Source of the DNA: an uncultured Candidatus Saccharibacteria bacterium
GTDB taxonomy: Bacteria > Patescibacteriota > Saccharimonadia > Saccharimonadales > Saccharimonadaceae
Reading direction: 5' to 3'
Assembly: GCA_948571325.1 (NCBI GenBank)
Contig: CAOZKB010000043.1
Span: forward strand, 1 to 7,838
Length of the DNA: 7,838 bases
Program-made: the position numbers and the translations under genes
Shown here: positions 5,964-7,838 of the stretch, piece after piece
Position numbering within the stretch: position 1 is the first letter of the stretch
Layout: each line of letters opens with the position of its first letter
The notes under the pieces: generated by a model
The model's database searches: none
The model's input: the letters and a program-made list of their open reading frames with translations, nothing else
What the model was told of the DNA's origin: nothing

Positions 5964-7568
5964 ATGAAAACGCGAAGAAAAAACCCGACTTATCAAGAAA
6001 CTATTGGTACCGTGATTGCTAAACTGCGGCGCGATAAAGGCTGGACGCAGGCTCAACTAGCTGACGCAGTGGGGACTAGCCAGTCGGCAGTACACCGTAT
6101 TGAAAAAGGTCAGCAGAATATTTCGCTAGATATGATTAAGAAGTATTCGCGTGCGTTGGATAGTCAAATTCTCTCTGTTAATGACACAGTTTCACAGAGT
6201 TATCAGATTCATGGTGGACGGGAGTTGCATGGTTCGGCGACGATTAACACCAGCAAAAATGCAGCTGTGGCGCTACTTTGTGCGGCGTTATTAAATTCGG
6301 GAACAACAATTCTGCGACACGTAGCGCGGATTGAAGAAGTGTTTCGAATTATCGAAGTTTTGGATTCATTGGGGGTAAAATGTCACTGGATAAATGAATA
6401 TCGAGATTTGGAGATTATATCACCAGATGAATTAGATATTGAGAATATTAATGTGGAAGCGGCGCGGCGGACTAGGTCGATTTTAATGTTTATGGGACCA
6501 CTGCTGCATAAATTTAAAGAATTTCGCCTGCCATATGCGGGAGGTTGTACATTAGGAACACGGACGATTGAACCGCATCTAAGGGCGCTATCGGCTTTTG
6601 GTCTGCAAGTGGATGCGACGAACTGTAGTGGGTTCTACGAGGCGAGAGTGGCGGAAATGGGGGAGGATAGTGCGGGGCGCGCTAGTTCGGCGGCCACGCA
6701 TAGTAAACGTGAGCGTTATGCAGCGAAGCGTATTGTTTTAATCGAACGGGGAGATACCGTGACGGAAAATACCCTAATGGCGGCGGCTTTATACCCGGGG
6801 GAAACCACCATCGTAGGAGCGTCGCCAAACTATATGGTGCAAGATTTATGTTTCTTCTTAGAAAAATTAGGGGTAGAAATTGAAGGAATCGGGACAACGA
6901 CGCTGAAAGTGCGTGGCCGGAAGAAAATTAATATGGAAGTGGAGTATGCGCCAGCGGAGGATCCGATTGAGGCAATGTCGTTCATTGCGGTGGCGCTAGT
7001 GACAAAGTCGGAACTAGAGATTCGGCGAGCGCCGATCGAGTTCCTAGAAATCGAACTGGAAGTTCTAAAAAGTATGGGAGCTCGTATCGAGCGCTCGCCG
7101 GAATACACTAGTAAAAATGGCAGGACGCGCCTGGTAGACCTGACCATTAAAAAGAGCGAGCTGCGGGCGCCGACGGATAAAATCGCACCGATGCCGTTCC
7201 CTGGTCTCAACATTGACAACTTGCCGTTTTTCTCGGTGATTGCGGCGACCGCAGAGGGTCGCACCCTGATTCATGACTGGGTATTCGAAAATCGCGCAGT
7301 TTATACAACCTACCTGGAGCAACTAAATGCAAGGGTTGAACTCTTAGATGCGCACCGCATCTATGTTGAGGGGCCAACTAACTGGCGCGCGGCGGAGCTG
7401 GTGGCACCACCAGCTCTCCGCCCCGCGGTGGTAGTCTTGATAGCCATGTTGGCGGCCCCCGGTACTTCAGTGCTGCGCAATATCTACTCGATTAACCGCG
7501 GCTATCAAGACTTCGCCGCGCGCCTGAACCAGCTCGGAGCTGATATACAACCCTTGACTGGAGTATAG
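5964..7568 (+). CDS. murA: HTH-MurA fusion: UDP-GlcNAc 1-carboxyvinyltransferase
   Basis: MurA transfers enolpyruvate from PEP to UDP-GlcNAc, the first committed step of peptidoglycan precursor synthesis in the cytoplasm. This protein has 534 residues against about 420 for typical MurA, because an XRE/Cro-type helix-turn-helix (about 12-68, with WTQAQLADAVGTSQSAVHRI as its core) precedes the enzyme (about 79-534). Expected catalytic residues are present at positions that line up with E. coli: K98-N99 (K22-N23), C195 in AGGCTLGTR (C115), R200 (R120), D418 (D305), E442 in ENR (E329), R486 (R371) and R512 in NRGY (R397). The Cys form is the fosfomycin-sensitive type by family knowledge. Between C195 and D418 it is about 33 residues longer than E. 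coli, including a Ser/Ala/Arg-rich insert near 232-253. The start at 5964 is supported by the promoter geometry. The fusion suggests an enzyme that may also bind DNA, perhaps its own promoter; this is inference. I recall similar fusions in CPR genomes but cannot confirm it here. Confidence 0.93.
   Translation: MKTRRKNPTYQETIGTVIAKLRRDKGWTQAQLADAVGTSQSAVHRIEKGQQNISLDMIKKYSRALDSQILSVNDTVSQSYQIHGGRELHGSATINTSKNAAVALLCAALLNSGTTILRHVARIEEVFRIIEVLDSLGVKCHWINEYRDLEIISPDELDIENINVEAARRTRSILMFMGPLLHKFKEFRLPYAGGCTLGTRTIEPHLRALSAFGLQVDATNCSGFYEARVAEMGEDSAGRASSAATHSKRERYAAKRIVLIERGDTVTENTLMAAALYPGETTIVGASPNYMVQDLCFFLEKLGVEIEGIGTTTLKVRGRKKINMEVEYAPAEDPIEAMSFIAVALVTKSELEIRRAPIEFLEIELEVLKSMGARIERSPEYTSKNGRTRLVDLTIKKSELRAPTDKIAPMPFPGLNIDNLPFFSVIAATAEGRTLIHDWVFENRAVYTTYLEQLNARVELLDAHRIYVEGPTNWRAAELVAPPALRPAVVVLIAMLAAPGTSVLRNIYSINRGYQDFAARLNQLGADIQPLTGV
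7391..7422. repeat. GC-rich palindrome inside murA coding region
   Basis: GAGCTGGTGG (7395-7404) and CCACCAGCTC (7407-7416) are perfect inverted copies separated by 2 nt. Four further pairs follow (7391-7394 with 7419-7422) after a 2-nt bulge. It encodes residues just before catalytic R486. It would form a very stable RNA hairpin but has no T run, so it is not a terminator; it may be only a codon-choice coincidence. Confidence 0.6.
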
Positions 7569-7592
7569 AAGGGGGGCGTGCGAAGTATGGGT

Positions 7593-7838
7593 TTAGCGAG
7601 CCAAGCAACGAATGCCGAAACCATAGCTTTTACCCATACGATCCGCTGGATAAATTGTACCGGTGGAGAGATGGAGATCATAGCTAAAATCTTGATCTAC
7701 GAAGGCCGTGGCGATACGTTCATAATTTAGATTACCTGCCGCTCTAAGCGTGCCATAAGGTTTTACGGGCGCAAGATAGCCGGAATAAACGAAGTAAATT
7801 GGCGAAAGCATTGGGTCTTGATAAACTGTAGTATGAGA
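7593..7838 (-). CDS. C-terminal fragment, probable Fibrobacter-type paralogous domain protein
   Basis: This is the last 81 codons of a minus-strand gene whose beginning lies past the right edge; the frame is open to position 7838. It ends 24 bp from the murA stop, in convergent orientation. The tail, with SPIYFVYSGYL near its start and SYGFGIRCLAR at the end, resembles the closing part of the Fibrobacter succinogenes major paralogous domain (FISUMP), whose copies typically finish with a G-F-S-V-R-C-type motif. In Saccharibacteria and related lineages such domains sit on secreted or pilin-like surface proteins, so an exported location is plausible but cannot be seen here. The aromatic-, Gly- and Ser-rich composition fits a beta-rich extracellular domain. 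The W/Y-rich core usual in this domain is only partly preserved (NLNYERIATAF), so the assignment is tentative. Confidence 0.6.
   Translation of the reverse strand, partial: SHTTVYQDPMLSPIYFVYSGYLAPVKPYGTLRAAGNLNYERIATAFVDQDFSYDLHLSTGTIYPADRMGKSYGFGIRCLAR

Noticed and set aside
6830..7264. 144-codon open frame on the minus strand within murA
   Set aside because: It is antisense to the conserved MurA region including the catalytic Asp, and no start signals are visible.
1..7838. CRISPR array, insertion sequence, tRNA or rRNA
   Set aside because: I looked for regularly spaced repeats, transposase motifs, terminal repeats and cloverleaf or rRNA signatures in the gaps and found none; the repeats present are single local pairs.
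1..7838. TGA read as glycine (code 25)
   Set aside because: Conserved glycines in LepA, TilS, GalU and MurA are encoded by GGN, and no in-frame TGA is needed for full-length proteins.

Overview
The window looks like chromosomal DNA from a small-genome bacterium with mixed AT/GC content. My best guess is the Candidate Phyla Radiation, probably a Saccharibacteria (TM7) relative. This rests on family memory, not a search: the gene mix, leaderless genes behind extended -10 promoters, a MurA with a DNA-binding domain fused in front, and a partial surface-type protein ending in a Fibrobacter-type paralogous domain signature. The standard genetic code fits: conserved genes read through without in-frame TGA, and conserved glycines use GGN codons.

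Layout, left to right. Positions 1-263 are a gene-free leader with a strong promoter, a terminator-like hairpin at the predicted RNA 5' end, and a long imperfect inverted repeat. It precedes an unrecognised 335-residue, Cys/His-rich protein (264-1271, +), which ends at a clear intrinsic terminator (1295-1322). Next is lepA on the minus strand (1373-3172), divergent from tilS on the plus strand (3194-4264). Only 21 bp separate the two start codons, and that gap holds overlapping -10 elements on opposite strands. tilS converges on an unrecognised 205-residue protein (4278-4895, -), with 13 bp between the stop codons and a hairpin across the junction. That gene is divergent from a galU-type nucleotidyltransferase (5011-5838, +). 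A 125-bp gap with an inverted repeat over the promoter leads to murA (5964-7568, +), an XRE-type helix-turn-helix fused to a full-length MurA enzyme. The last gene (7593-7838, -) is cut by the window edge.

Functionally, the recognised genes are core ones: translation (LepA), tRNA-Ile decoding (TilS), UDP-sugar supply (GalU) and the first committed step of peptidoglycan synthesis (MurA). They do not form one operon; nearly every gene has its own promoter of the form TGn-TAtaAT with a weak -35. lepA, tilS and murA appear leaderless or nearly so, while the 335-residue protein, the 205-residue protein and galU have Shine-Dalgarno sites. The most interesting points are the HTH-MurA fusion next to an operator-like inverted repeat over its own promoter, the overlapping bidirectional promoter of lepA/tilS, the structured leader at the left end, and in-frame repeat and palindrome insertions in tilS. 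I see no mobile element, CRISPR array, tRNA or rRNA.
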